DNA of 64,000 bases, taken from contig NC_018389.1 in NCBI RefSeq assembly GCF_000208865.1, forward strand, positions 1,240,001 to 1,304,000. Direction: 5' to 3'. Below are positions 1 through 10,500 of this stretch, in pieces; within the stretch, counting starts at the first letter, position 1, and each line of letters opens with the position of its first letter. A program made the translations under genes and the position numbers. Source of the DNA: Neospora caninum Liverpool. Its lineage: Eukaryota; Apicomplexa; Conoidasida; Eucoccidiorida; Sarcocystidae. Under the pieces are notes generated by a model that did not search any database, was not told the DNA's origin, and was given only the letters and a program-made list of their open reading frames with translations.

Positions 1-328
1 GTGAGACAGTAAACAGCGGTGTGCCGGTACAATCGTTTTGTTTGCTCAGTTCCTTCTTCCACGGTTTTTTTCGGGAACTAGGTACAAACAAGGAGGCTGT
101 GTGGGCACTATGGGTTGGATTTCCCTTCTCTGTCTTATTGAAGAGTTGCACTGCAGTCCTAGTACTCAGGCCCGAGGGGGAGAACACGGGACTTGTTGCA
201 GTTTGTGTCGAGATCTTCGTGCGGGTATATCGTGACTTCGTGTGTGTTTTGAAGCGGCCGGTGGGGCTCTGTGATTCCTTCTGCGACAAAGGTTTCTGCG
301 CTGTGTTGACTTTCGCCGGTTTTTCTAG
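1..328 (+). other. Intron of the SNF2-type gene
   Basis: The window opens with a consensus donor (GTGAGA at 1-6), and a pyrimidine-rich acceptor ends at 328. Short open frames inside it have no coding character. Confidence 0.6.
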
Positions 329-832
329 GACAAACCCGTGAAGGTGGTCCGCTTTGTATGTGTGCGGACCGTCGAAGAGCGTCTAGAAGAAATCAAGGAA
401 TTCAAAGGCTGGATGGCCCGGGGCGTCTGCGAGGTTGGTTCAGGCGTGGATGACGTTGACGGACAGGGCGCCCCGAGTTCTGGAAGGCCAGAGTCATTTG
501 ACGAAGATAAACAACGGGGTCGTCTCTCTATCGACGAGTTGAAACGGCTATTCAGAGGCTTCGAAACCGAAGAGCTCGCGGGTGCAGAAATGCATGACAC
601 CCGGAGATATCCCGGCCCCGCGCTCGAACACTTGGGGACCGATGAAGTGGGTAGTTACAGCACAGAGGGCAGCGCCGAATCTGCTACAGAGGCATCACCC
701 GAGCGGCCAGATACCGGCGGCGCACAGCAGGTGCGGATGCCGTCCCGGCCCGCCGCACTCGAGGCTGCAGAAGCGTCGATGGAAAAGGTAGGCAGTGCAT
801 CCAACAGCAGCTTACAGCAGGCACACGTATAG
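329..832 (+). CDS. SNF2/RAD5-type helicase, C-terminal exon (partial)
   Basis: This is the 3' end of a SWI/SNF2-family ATPase gene whose body lies before the window. The exon opens after a ttttctag acceptor and encodes DKPVKVVRFVCVRTVEERL, the form seen just after helicase motif VI (QDKPV then VYRF...TVEE) in RAD5/HLTF-like and other SNF2 remodellers. It continues with LSIDELKRLF, like the terminal 'LT-x-x-DL-x-x-LF' of that group. A low-complexity tail follows, with a stop at 830-832. Positions 1-328 begin GTGAGA and end TAG, so they look like exactly one intron. A gaaaag/gtaggc site at 787/788 could splice off the tail. Family homologues act in chromatin remodelling or post-replication repair. 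I cannot choose the subfamily without the upstream exons. Confidence 0.72.
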   Translation, partial: DKPVKVVRFVCVRTVEERLEEIKEFKGWMARGVCEVGSGVDDVDGQGAPSSGRPESFDEDKQRGRLSIDELKRLFRGFETEELAGAEMHDTRRYPGPALEHLGTDEVGSYSTEGSAESATEASPERPDTGGAQQVRMPSRPAALEAAEASMEKVGSASNSSLQQAHV

Positions 833-2083
833 CACTGGCGAGGAAGGCACCGCTGGTGAACAGAGTTGCTGAGAGGCCTTCCGTGGTTGTCTTAGATCCG
901 CACCGGAGAAAAAACTGAAGGGTGAAGCAATGGGGAAGTGAGGTTTTCGAAGATCAATTGGTACGCTGTGGCGAGAAGCACAAATGCGAAAAACCATCTC
1001 GGCAGGATGGCAACTAAAGCCGCAGGGTGCATCGTGTCGTCTCGCATGATACAACGGCGCAGCATGCCCCGTTAGAAGAAGGCCTTACTCACTTCTGTCG
1101 CTCAACGTGAGGAGGAGAGTCACCCAGATAATTTGTCGAGTGTCGACAGCTACATCGGTGACAATGCAAAGAGGACAGAGGCAGCTGCTGTAGAGTCGAA
1201 CCTTGCAGCAGAACGACAGGTAAATCTCGCTGAGGTACCATGGTTGCGAGTCCTCTCGACGGAGGTAAATAGAGGAAATCAGAAGAGGAAAAGATGGAGA
1301 TAAACATTCCATTTCAGTGGTAACCGCGAGGGCGCTGTGCAACGTCACTTGTGGACGAGAAGAATCTTGTCCTGAGGCGAGCTCTCAGCGGTAAGACAGT
1401 TGAGTGTTCATTCTCAAGGTGTCCGTTCTTTTCTGTCATGCCAATCCTCTCAACAGTCTCTTGCGCGAGCTTTCCAGTTTTCAACAGAGCTAATGATTGG
1501 ACCCATCCACGTGATTATTACGAAATGGAAAGCGAATTCCATGGTGGCCTGGTATGCTGCGAGATGTATTTGAGTGTTTCGGAAAGGTGTCAGAGATTAC
1601 GCTTGTCTGAAACGTTACTGTTCTTGACTTCAGTGGAAGCATCTGGTACCGTTATGTACCACCATGAACGAAACCTGTCGGAATTCGATCCCGACCGTCT
1701 GCGAGCGTGGACGCAATTCGATGAGGTATGCCTCAAGTTGCTCTGTCTTGTCATCCGCGATCCAGAACTGTACAACTCAAATCGAGTAAATAAACATTAT
1801 AGTACCTAGGATACTGAATATTACTCCAGTGATCAGATTCAGACAACCAACTTCTTTATGAGTGATGTACATCATGGCCCCACTGGACTACGGTGCCCTT
1901 ACAGGCATGGCGCGACGCCCCTTTGCAGCAGGTTCGCTGTCGTCTGTCCTGAGTGCGTCACTCTGTGACCGTAGCAGCAGCTGTATGATTGATTCGGTGG
2001 TAGTCCGTCTCCTCGGAGCCAATGCTGTAACAGAAAAGTTGGTGCCCAGAATTCCCCGCCACTTCTTCCTGCTAGAATTCACC
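833..2083. other. Convergent 3' intergenic region
   Basis: This lies between the stop of the SNF2-type gene (+) and the stop of the FOR20-like gene (-), and probably holds both 3' UTRs. A 152-codon frame on + (1351-1809) and short frames on - show no recognisable motif. Confidence 0.45.
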
Positions 2084-3421
2084 TCAGCCGACGTTAAGCT
2101 GCGAATGACTGTCGGTGCCTGCATGCGCCTCTTCATGGGCATAAACTCTCCTGGTGTTCACTATGTCCTCAATTTCACGCTGATTCGAGCAGGCCAAGCG
2201 ATATAAAAGCGGTCTGCTCAAAAACACAAAAGTCGTACATGCGAAGTGGTTAACGCCATATATATACATATATATGCGAGGAAAATCTCATCAGATAACG
2301 CTCTAAAAATCCGACAGAAAAGGAAAAGGAAATAGAACAAACCGAGGGCGGGGCCATGTGGTGTGACAATTGGCGTCGCTGCACTGCTATTGGCATAGTG
2401 GCGGGCACGTTGAGAGACGACCCGTCTGTGCACCGGACCGCGCCGTCTTGGTCGATTGAGAACATGTGAGAGGAGCCTGTTACTCAAGCAAAGAATCGTT
2501 TTGGCCTTAAAGTGTCTACAGGGGCTAGGTCCGTTGTTCCAGAGATACCACCCTCTTACAAACGATCCTGAGGCTCCCTGACTACGTTGACCGCTTCTCC
2601 AAGGAGGTCTTTTGCTAACGGTTCCGCGTCGTCCGAGCCGGTCTCGCTCAGAAAGACCGAAAGGGTATTGTGATAGCGATTGAAAATGAGGTACTCTCGG
2701 ATCAACTCGTTGATTAGAATGTTCAGGCGCGGTGGCTTGTGAGGGACCTCATTCTGTAGGCAGTTGTCAATCAAAGCATCTTCTGAAGAAACAAATAACC
2801 AGTCGAGCCAGTTCAATCTGTAAAACACCTCGGTAATGTATACACTCAGTTGGGCAAATCCCAAGGAACAACGACTTAGTTATCACCTGCACAACCCCCG
2901 TTTCGCCGTGCAGAGACACGTTGATCGTATCTGCAAAGTGCAGGAGGCTAATCGTGGGTCTTAGTAAAGTGGACAATAATATTCAGGGAGGTCCTGTTTT
3001 CTCTGGCGCAGATCAGGAGTTCGTAGCACTTTAAAAATCGATGACATATTGTGTTTCTGAGCTGGAGGGGAGTAAAACACGTCATGCATGGCCTATCGTT
3101 CTATTAAGCAAGAGGTGCCAAGTGTTGCCAAATATTACGCTGAAGCGTGCAAGGGAAGAGTAGATGTGAGCGTGTAAATAAACTCGCGAGCCATAAACAG
3201 GAGAGGCAAGACGTGGAGCTTTCTGCTAAGCACAAGAACATCTAATTTTTCTCATGAGCACGGCGTGTTACAGGAAACAGAGGTCGCTGATTTAGTACCC
3301 GGTCTTCCATGGAGTGATATATTTCTGCACGGAGACGGGCGCGTAGCGTACTAAGGAAACCCCGAGATTGGAGAGCCTCGCGAACCAGATCTATCAGTTC
3401 TCTCCTCTCAGTCTTCGACAT
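2084..3421 (-). CDS. CEP20: LisH-domain centrosomal protein, FOR20/CEP20 (FOPNL) family
   Basis: FOR20/CEP20 proteins are small basal-body and centriolar-satellite proteins with a LisH dimerisation motif. Exon 1 starts at 3421 (MSKTERRELIDLVREALQS) and continues LRARLRAEIYHSMEDR, like the family's leading helix and 'LRAEVF'. The exon covering 2782-2560 gives LNILINELIREYLIFNRY then LSVFLSETG, the LisH core. It ends at cgttt/gtaaga. The last exon, 2213-2084, begins PLLYRL, matching the family 'PLLYG', and this junction is in phase. Exon 1 can end at 3299 (gtacta donor), but its phase does not join directly to the 2782 acceptor. Either another exon exists (acceptor tttgcag near 2920) or the second acceptor lies upstream. 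In an apicomplexan the likely site is the centrosome or basal body. Confidence 0.7.
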
Positions 3422-3709
3422 GATGGCTACGGGAGCAGAAAACCACCGGATCCATTAGTGGGACGACGACACGGGAGCTGGCAGTTGTCGATCAGCAACT
3501 TCTCAAGACAGGATTTAATCTCATCTGCACTCACGGAAGCGACTAAACTTGACGAAGTGCCCCAGCTTTGTTTCTTCTGAGTCGGTACAACAGGTGCCAG
3601 GGAGTCACACGAGCGCAGCGTCCAGAGAGCATGCGCCGCAGCCTTTCCCAACAACAGCAGACGTGATCTGTCGCTAATTTATACACATGCACCAGGGCGA
3701 TATTTTTTT

Positions 3710-3717
3710 TGCATGCG
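3710..3717. promoter_or_regulatory. GCATGC element upstream of the FOR20-like gene
   Basis: TGCATGCG lies about 290 nt upstream of the FOR20-like ATG. It fits the [T/C]GCATGC[G/A] element described in T. gondii promoters. A single palindrome may occur by chance. Confidence 0.2.
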
Positions 3718-6700
3718 TGAGCGCTCTACTCATGACAGCTCACACTAGACCTAGGTACCGGAAGTGCATACCGACACAGCGGTTGATGGTTGGTTAAATG
3801 GCGAATCGGTGACAAAAGGTATCGTGATTTCTCAAAATCAGTCGGTAGGCAACCGTTGGTGTTGCTGGCGAGCATGGTTGTCGTAGTGTGTTGGTGGAAC
3901 CATCAGTAACCGCAGTTGGTGTTTACACTGTGCTCGACACGAAAACCTACGGATACTCCATCTGTCTACAGTCAGCCGCTGGAACACTGACTTTTACTGA
4001 ACTCCTGGAACCGCAAAAGAAATTCCAAAATAGTAGGTAGCTTCATTTGTTAGCCTGTTTATCAGCACCTGGGGACCATGTCCCTTAAGCTGAACATAAC
4101 CTACTGATAATGCCATACCTTCATCGACGCTACGATGACATTGTTTTGTTGGAACAGAAGTAGTCACCAAATCGCACATGGTGAAGCTTTAGGAACGGTA
4201 GCGTCCCCGTCCCACTTTATTGTTCTGTAATGGCAGCACTTACCTTTGAGACTTCTGAGCCTCCTTACGTCACCAATCCCTTCATGCCTCATTCCGGAAG
4301 AGAAATCATGTCCCCTGAATCGTCGAGGGGCTCTCACAGTGTCCCGACTGACAGAGTCTGCATCCTGCAAGAGTTTTCCTGGCCCATAAGGCCACTCCTT
4401 CTGATGCGGTGCCAAATCAACCGCCTATGAGGTCTCTAGACCTTGGCAGCTCCATCGTTGATGACCACCTGCCCCAGGTTCGAGGGAACGGCTGTGAAGG
4501 TGGTGTCATTAAGGCAGCTCTTCTTCAAAGGAGGTTTCGCAGAAGGCTACAATCTGGACCCCTTTTTGGCCTCTCCGGCACCCTCCAGTATATTTTGTGA
4601 ATTTTTCCCTTCAAAGTAGTGTATCGGGGTTATCCATTATACATCCACCATGTGTTCACGTGCAGTATACTGCCTATTGCACTTGACACAGTAGACATTT
4701 TATACACAGGGACGCACCACCAGTGGTTGAGCTGACCAGGATCCACATTTGGCCTTCAGGGTTCTTCCCTAGTGTGCTAGTCGCAGCGAACGCTACGCCA
4801 CTCGGTACCCACACGATTAATACCTCAGTGGGGTAACAGCCACCGCGACTTAGCAAGCGAACCTGCCAGCTGTTAGATGGGCGTGAAGCAGCACGCTGAG
4901 TTGAACTGACTAACCCTGCTGCGGGGTGGCCTCCTCCCCATCTCTTTTTTCTGACCTTTTCCATTTCTTCTCTCCAACACACCAGCAACATGTTCACCAA
5001 AACACAGTTGGCACCGCATCAATCGTTGCCGCCATATTGTATTACTCTAGCGGAACATAATTGATAGATCCTCGTTTGCGAAGTTCTTGCATCGGGTGCC
5101 TAATCCCTGTCATTCTTCATGACAGAGCTACTTTGGCGCATCACCTGGCACATTCAACCGTCAGCACTCTATGCTTGTTAGTGACAACTGCGTAGTGTGT
5201 ACGTTAAGATCATGCTGTGACGGTTTTGCGTCCCTAACTGTCATTCAGTCCATCAGAGATAGCTGGGAGGGCCAGGGGTTGGTTTGTTTCTCCCTTGCAT
5301 TCGTACGCGCTACCACTACCAGAGCATTTTCGATGGACTCCTGGGGCGCCCGGCAGCATTATCTCTTCGGAAGTGGAGCAACTACGACCGATACGGCCTT
5401 CTTGTGCTCATTGATGTCCGGAAGCGGCCAGCACCTTGACACGATCTCCAGAAAATTGAGGCGGTGTAAATACACTCCATTACGGCTTCGGTACAACACA
5501 GCTACAGTTGGACTTTTTTTTTAGAGAACAGCTATTTTAAGTATTCTACAATTTGAAAACGAAATAATGATACAGAGGTAACCAATTAAAAGGCGATCCT
5601 CCTAATTTTGCCACTAAACGAGGGTTTTGTACGGATAAACGATTCGGAAGTTGTATACAAATTGCAGTAGAATCAATAAAAATATGAACATGTCTTCTAC
5701 AAATGAGTCTCTAGTTTCCAGTTTGTAATGTGACGCGCCAAGAGTCTACCGTTACATTCGACTATCTTATGAGTTCACCCAAACAACTCGACGATCGACC
5801 ACTGGAGATATCAAAACAAGGGCTCCGTACAAAAAGAAAACGACACGACGCTCTGTCCGGCCTCCGTTGTGATTGTGAATGACCGCGAGTGAGATCCGCA
5901 CATTCGCTGTAGGTGATCGGCATTTACTCTTTTTTTTGTAGTGCACGAACTACGCACGTACGACCGGCCCCTCTATAAATTTTTCCCCTTTCTCTTGCAC
6001 GTCGTGTGTAGAGAGCAATTGGCCGAAGCCTATGGAGCTTGCCTGCTGGTCAAGAGCTGCTGTTCTCTGCAGTGTCCGAAGCGCTTGTCTTCTAGAAAGC
6101 TGCCCGCCCGGTTGGCACGCCCCCACCACGGAAACTGCTTTTCCACCTTCAAGACACAGCCTCCAGAGAGGGTTCGTGCAGCGGGCACGGACGAAGCATT
6201 GGCCCTCCCGCCTTTTTCTCCGGAGTCTTCGGCAGCTGCCTCTTACCTGTAGAAGTTGCGGTGGCCCACGTCAAATCAGTACTCTCCCTGGATCGGCAGG
6301 AGATGGTAGCGGTCTTTGAAAAGCTAAAATCCACCAGTCACGAAAAGCTCACGGCGGGTCGGAATACCCCTCAAGCGGCGAGACCTTTGCGGAGGACAGC
6401 CCTAAAGCGCATCAGAGAAGGCCTGGACGGCGGTCACTCAGCAGCCGTGGTGGTTGCGCGAGGGTCGCGCACGGGGATTGGCGGCTTATCGCCTCAACGA
6501 CGTCTTGTCGACTCGTCTTGCCCGTTGAGGTCCGCCTCCTTATCCCCTTCCCGGCAGCCTGCCTGACTATGTTTTTTTCCTGTGGCCAGCCTTTTCCTTT
6601 CTTCAGAAAAACCCACACACGTTTCTTCGTTTCGCTGGAAGAACGAGAAGAACTGGGCGGAAACAGACAGAGTGGTTTCTCAACCGGATGCCCGGCAACC

Positions 6701-7094
6701 TCACCCAGTAGCTGGTTGAGCTGTCCTCGGTCATTTGGCGCACTGCTGTTTCGAACGAGCTACTGTCGTTACTTTCTCGGCCTGTCCTCTGCAGCTTCTT
6801 TGTATGTTTTCCGGTCTTTTTAGGTTTTTCCTCTCGGCAGTGCTCCAGTTTGTGATCGACAACTGCATTCCCTTCATCTTTAGCGCAAAATTGCCGGCCC
6901 TCCCCAATGCCTAGAAGCAAACGCCCGCGCAGCGTACGAGGACACTGCGTGTCGGGACAGGGCGTCGCCGGGTTCTGTGCGCGCGCGCATTTTGCGTTGT
7001 GGCGATCCAACTCTCCAGCAAGACAAGCGAGGGTTCGCATCGTCCCTGCCGCCTGAGAAAGTTGTGCCAGGCCGTTGTCTTTTCTTCCCTGCCG

Positions 7095-7109
7095 ATGGCT
7101 TTTCTCTAA
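7095..7109 (+). promoter_or_regulatory. Upstream ORF of 4 codons in the ApiAP2 leader
   Basis: ATG at 7095 in gccgATGg context is followed after three codons by TAA, 494 nt before the main ATG. It matters only if transcription starts upstream of it. Confidence 0.35.
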
Positions 7110-7327
7110 GCCCCACGTGTACGATCAAAAACGAGTTCGATTCCTGCCAGTACACGAACTGCTCTCTTCGTTGAAGCCCCGCCCCTCTAAAACACTTGCG
7201 CGAGTGAGGAGGGTGCGCGTGTCTTGCCCGTATCAAGAAAGAAGTCAATTTCTTTTGATATCGGCTGCATCCCGGCCTTGCCTGCGTCTTTTTCGAGTTT
7301 TCTGAACCATTTTTGCCGCAAAGGGGA

Positions 7328-7360
7328 ATGTATTTTTCCTGGTCCGAGAACCACGGGTAG
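7328..7360 (+). promoter_or_regulatory. Upstream ORF of 10 codons in the ApiAP2 leader
   Basis: ATG at 7328 (ggaATGt) encodes ten residues (MYFSWSENHG) and ends at TAG 7358-7360. No other ATG lies between it and the main start at 7589, so ribosomes would have to leak past it or reinitiate. Confidence 0.4.
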
Positions 7361-7588
7361 TGGTTTCGTGGTTCCCCCAGCTCGTCTTCGCGGGCGCCCG
7401 GGGCGGGTCCGTCGACGAGCGAGCGCTAGCCGCGCTCGGGCAAGACGAGTGTCTTTTCGGTTCTCCTGCGACTTTCTAGTCACACATCCTACCTTCTTCC
7501 TGCGCGTGTGTCTCTCCCTTCCGCTCCTCATATTTCTACAGCAACAAACAGACGTCTCTGCCGCCCGTGAGTCCTCCCAGCGCCCACG

Positions 7589-10500
7589 ATGGCCACGCCC
7601 GCACCGACCACTGATGCCCGGCCCGCCAAGAGGCGGTGCTTCCTGCCTCAGGAGACTCCTGCTGCGTTTGCTGGAGAAGAGGCGACGCGGAAGACTTTAC
7701 AACACGAACCTCTCGCTTGCCTCTCCCAGAACGGTTCTGGCCAAGACATGACACCTGTTAGTGCCGCGCCTCAAGTGGGGCCTCTGTCGTCAGCGGCTTT
7801 GCTTCAACTGGTCCAATCCCAAAGCACTGGAGGAGTTCCTCAAGCCGTTATCCGAAATCTGTTTACTTCCCTGCATCGGAACCCGCTGAAAACTTGGCAA
7901 GGGAACCCGTTGCCTCCTACCGCCTCGAGTGTCTCTCTCTACGCATCCACGCCCTCGTCTTCTTCAACCTTGCCGGGGGTCGGAACAGCGTACCCGCAAG
8001 CCTCCTCCGTATCAGCAGATTTTATGCAAGGTGAAGCATTTGCATGCGCTGGGAAAGCCACGGCTCCGGATGCTTCTCCGCTTTTCGCGCTACTGGGAGA
8101 AGCAGCCCGCACGGCCGCAGTGCCGAGACCAGCCGCCCCGTTGAGTGCCCCGGGCTGCCCGTCCGCCGCGCCAGCTTCTTCTCTTCCACCTGCAGAGACT
8201 CTGGCTCTTGCCCAAAGTGCTTTTCGTTCACTGACTGGAGGCGCGTGCGATCCCAAGACTTCTTCGTCCCGACCGGAAGAACACCCCGCGTTCGCTGCCT
8301 CTGCCGCAGCATCGGCACTGAATCGCCAATCTCTGCTTCGGGCCCTGCTGTTGTCCACAGCCCCCCTCGCGTCTTCCGTGCCTTCCATAGCCTCTGTTTC
8401 TCCCTCACTAGCAGTGCCTGCTGGAGTAGTGTCGAGAAACACCAGCACCAACCAACTTGAGAGACTTCTGCTCCAAGCGGAAGTGGCGAAGGGAAAGAAC
8501 TTCCTGCCTAATGCAACCCCCCTCAGCAAGGCATCCCAGCCTTCGACACCGCGGAGAGACATCCTGACGAAGCCAAACATCCTTCCCGACACGCGAGGTC
8601 TTTCGGCTGATGAAGCAAATCGCCGCTACAACACACGAGGGGCCAACAGCGCCGGTGTAGGCATGCGCCGAGGGACAGGCGCGCCTTCGACTCCAGAACC
8701 AGGCAGTGCACTGGATGCGACAGAACGGACAGGCAACTTGGGAGCTGGAGAGAGATCCATGCAGGGGACAACCAGCTCGAGAGGACGACAAGAACAAAGT
8801 GCCCTGGATCCATCAAATCTTCTTGGTCTCTTGGCTGCTCTTCAACCGTCACAAGCCTCAGTGTTTCGAGATTTATCTGCGTCTTCATCCCACTTGCTCT
8901 CCGCCGCTCCAGCAGGAGCGCTTCCATCGGCGATTCCTTCCACACCCTCTTCCACTCTAGCATCGTCTCCATGCCTGCCGTCTGCTTCGGCTTCCTCAAC
9001 CGCTGCTGCCTCACTCTCAGAAGTATTGCCCGCCGTTGCTGACGAAAGTGCTGCTAGGAGAGCGACGGACGCTTCCACGAGCGCTTTGTTGGCCTTCCTC
9101 CAGAAAACCAATGCACTTGCTAGCCTGGGAACTTCGGACTTCCTGGATCAGCTGCAAGGTAGGGGCTCACCCCTCCCCTTGACTATTCCAGACGCCGCTG
9201 GTCTGCCCGCGTCGCTTCTCTCTGGAGGTCCAGACGGAACTGTGGAAACACGGAGTGGGAACGGCGGCAAAAACGTAGGTCCTCTTCAGCTGCTTCAGTC
9301 TGCTTCCCGACTGCCTTCTTCCTCTCAACAAGCGCTGCTGGATGCATTGCTTGCCTCGTCGTACTCTGCCTCCGCCGCTCGGACGGATGGGTCCGGAGCT
9401 CTTGGCATTCCGGGGTCCGAAAGAGACGAGAGAGGCTCCAAGCTCGCGGCGCCTGCTCACCCTCTCGCGTGCTCCTTTCCCCAGACCTCCAGCTCAGATG
9501 GCAGCCCTGGTCGCAAGGCCAGCCGAGTGCATCGCCAAGGGGCATCCTCTCAGAATGGTGGCCGCGTCAGACGCGGGAAAAGCGGCAACTCTGTGGCTCC
9601 CCAGCGGCAAGCCTCGAGTGAGAGTGTGATGTCCTATGCAGCTGGGGCCCCACGGGACGCCCCGCAACGAGGTTTCTCTCCTCAAGACGCGCTCGGAGAC
9701 CTTGCCGCGTCCCCGCCGCATCCGCTCGACATCCTGCGTCTGGGGGCCTTCTCAGGAGGCGCAGGCAAGCAGGACATTTCAGTTCACTCGGACGAAACTG
9801 CAACGCTTTCCGGTGAGCCTTCACAGCGGAGCTCACTGTCTCGCGTGCTAACCCAGGAAAGTGTGCTCCAGCTGTCCGATTCAACCAGCGCAAGTCGCGA
9901 AGGAGAACCTCACACCCTCGGCGCCTCCAAGGCCGCGGCCGCGTTCCTGCCCGACTCTGCGCCTGCGTTGGGAGGAACAGGGAAAGACGCGGCAGCGAAC
10001 CAAGGCTGCGGGGTGCTCTCGGCCTCGTTGCCTTCGGCTTCCGGGACTCAGACGTCGACTGTCGCGCCCAAGACGCGAGAGGGCCGACGCGGCGCAGGCG
10101 CTTCGGGCGCACCGCCGCCAGTCCCCTTGCGAGCGGTCGTGACTCTGGGCGGCAATCGTCCACATTACCATGTGGCCAAGCAAGAGTGGAGAGTGCGCTA
10201 CTACATGAACGGGAAGAGGAAGATGAGGACGTACAGTGCCAAGTTCTACGGGTATGAAACGGCGCACACCATGGCCGAGGACTTTGCTCACTATGTGGAC
10301 AAGCACGAGGCGCTGCCCGACTCAATGATGATGACCGCCATGATGCTGCAGGCGCAGGCTAACGCAGCTGCGTCCCCTGGGCAAACGGCCCCTGTCGCGC
10401 GCGGCGTGAGAGCTTCCGGCGCTTTGGCCGGGGAAGGCCAAGCCCCCAAAGCAGCTTCTACGAAGAACGGGGTGACCGGCAGCTCTGAGACTGCGACGCC

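Larger units (their letters stand above)
3422..7588. other. Divergent intergenic region and 5' leaders
   Basis: This separates the FOR20-like start (-) from the ApiAP2 start (+). The 3.4-5.9 kb part is relatively AT-rich with no recognisable gene. From about 5.95 kb it becomes CT-rich, as expected of the long ApiAP2 5' leader. Open frames up to 175 codons are present, but most begin at non-ATG codons and match nothing I know. Confidence 0.45.

Noticed and set aside
1351..1809. 152-codon frame on + as a further exon of the SNF2-type gene
   Set aside because: The SNF2 C-terminal consensus already ends before 832, and nothing in this frame is recognisable.
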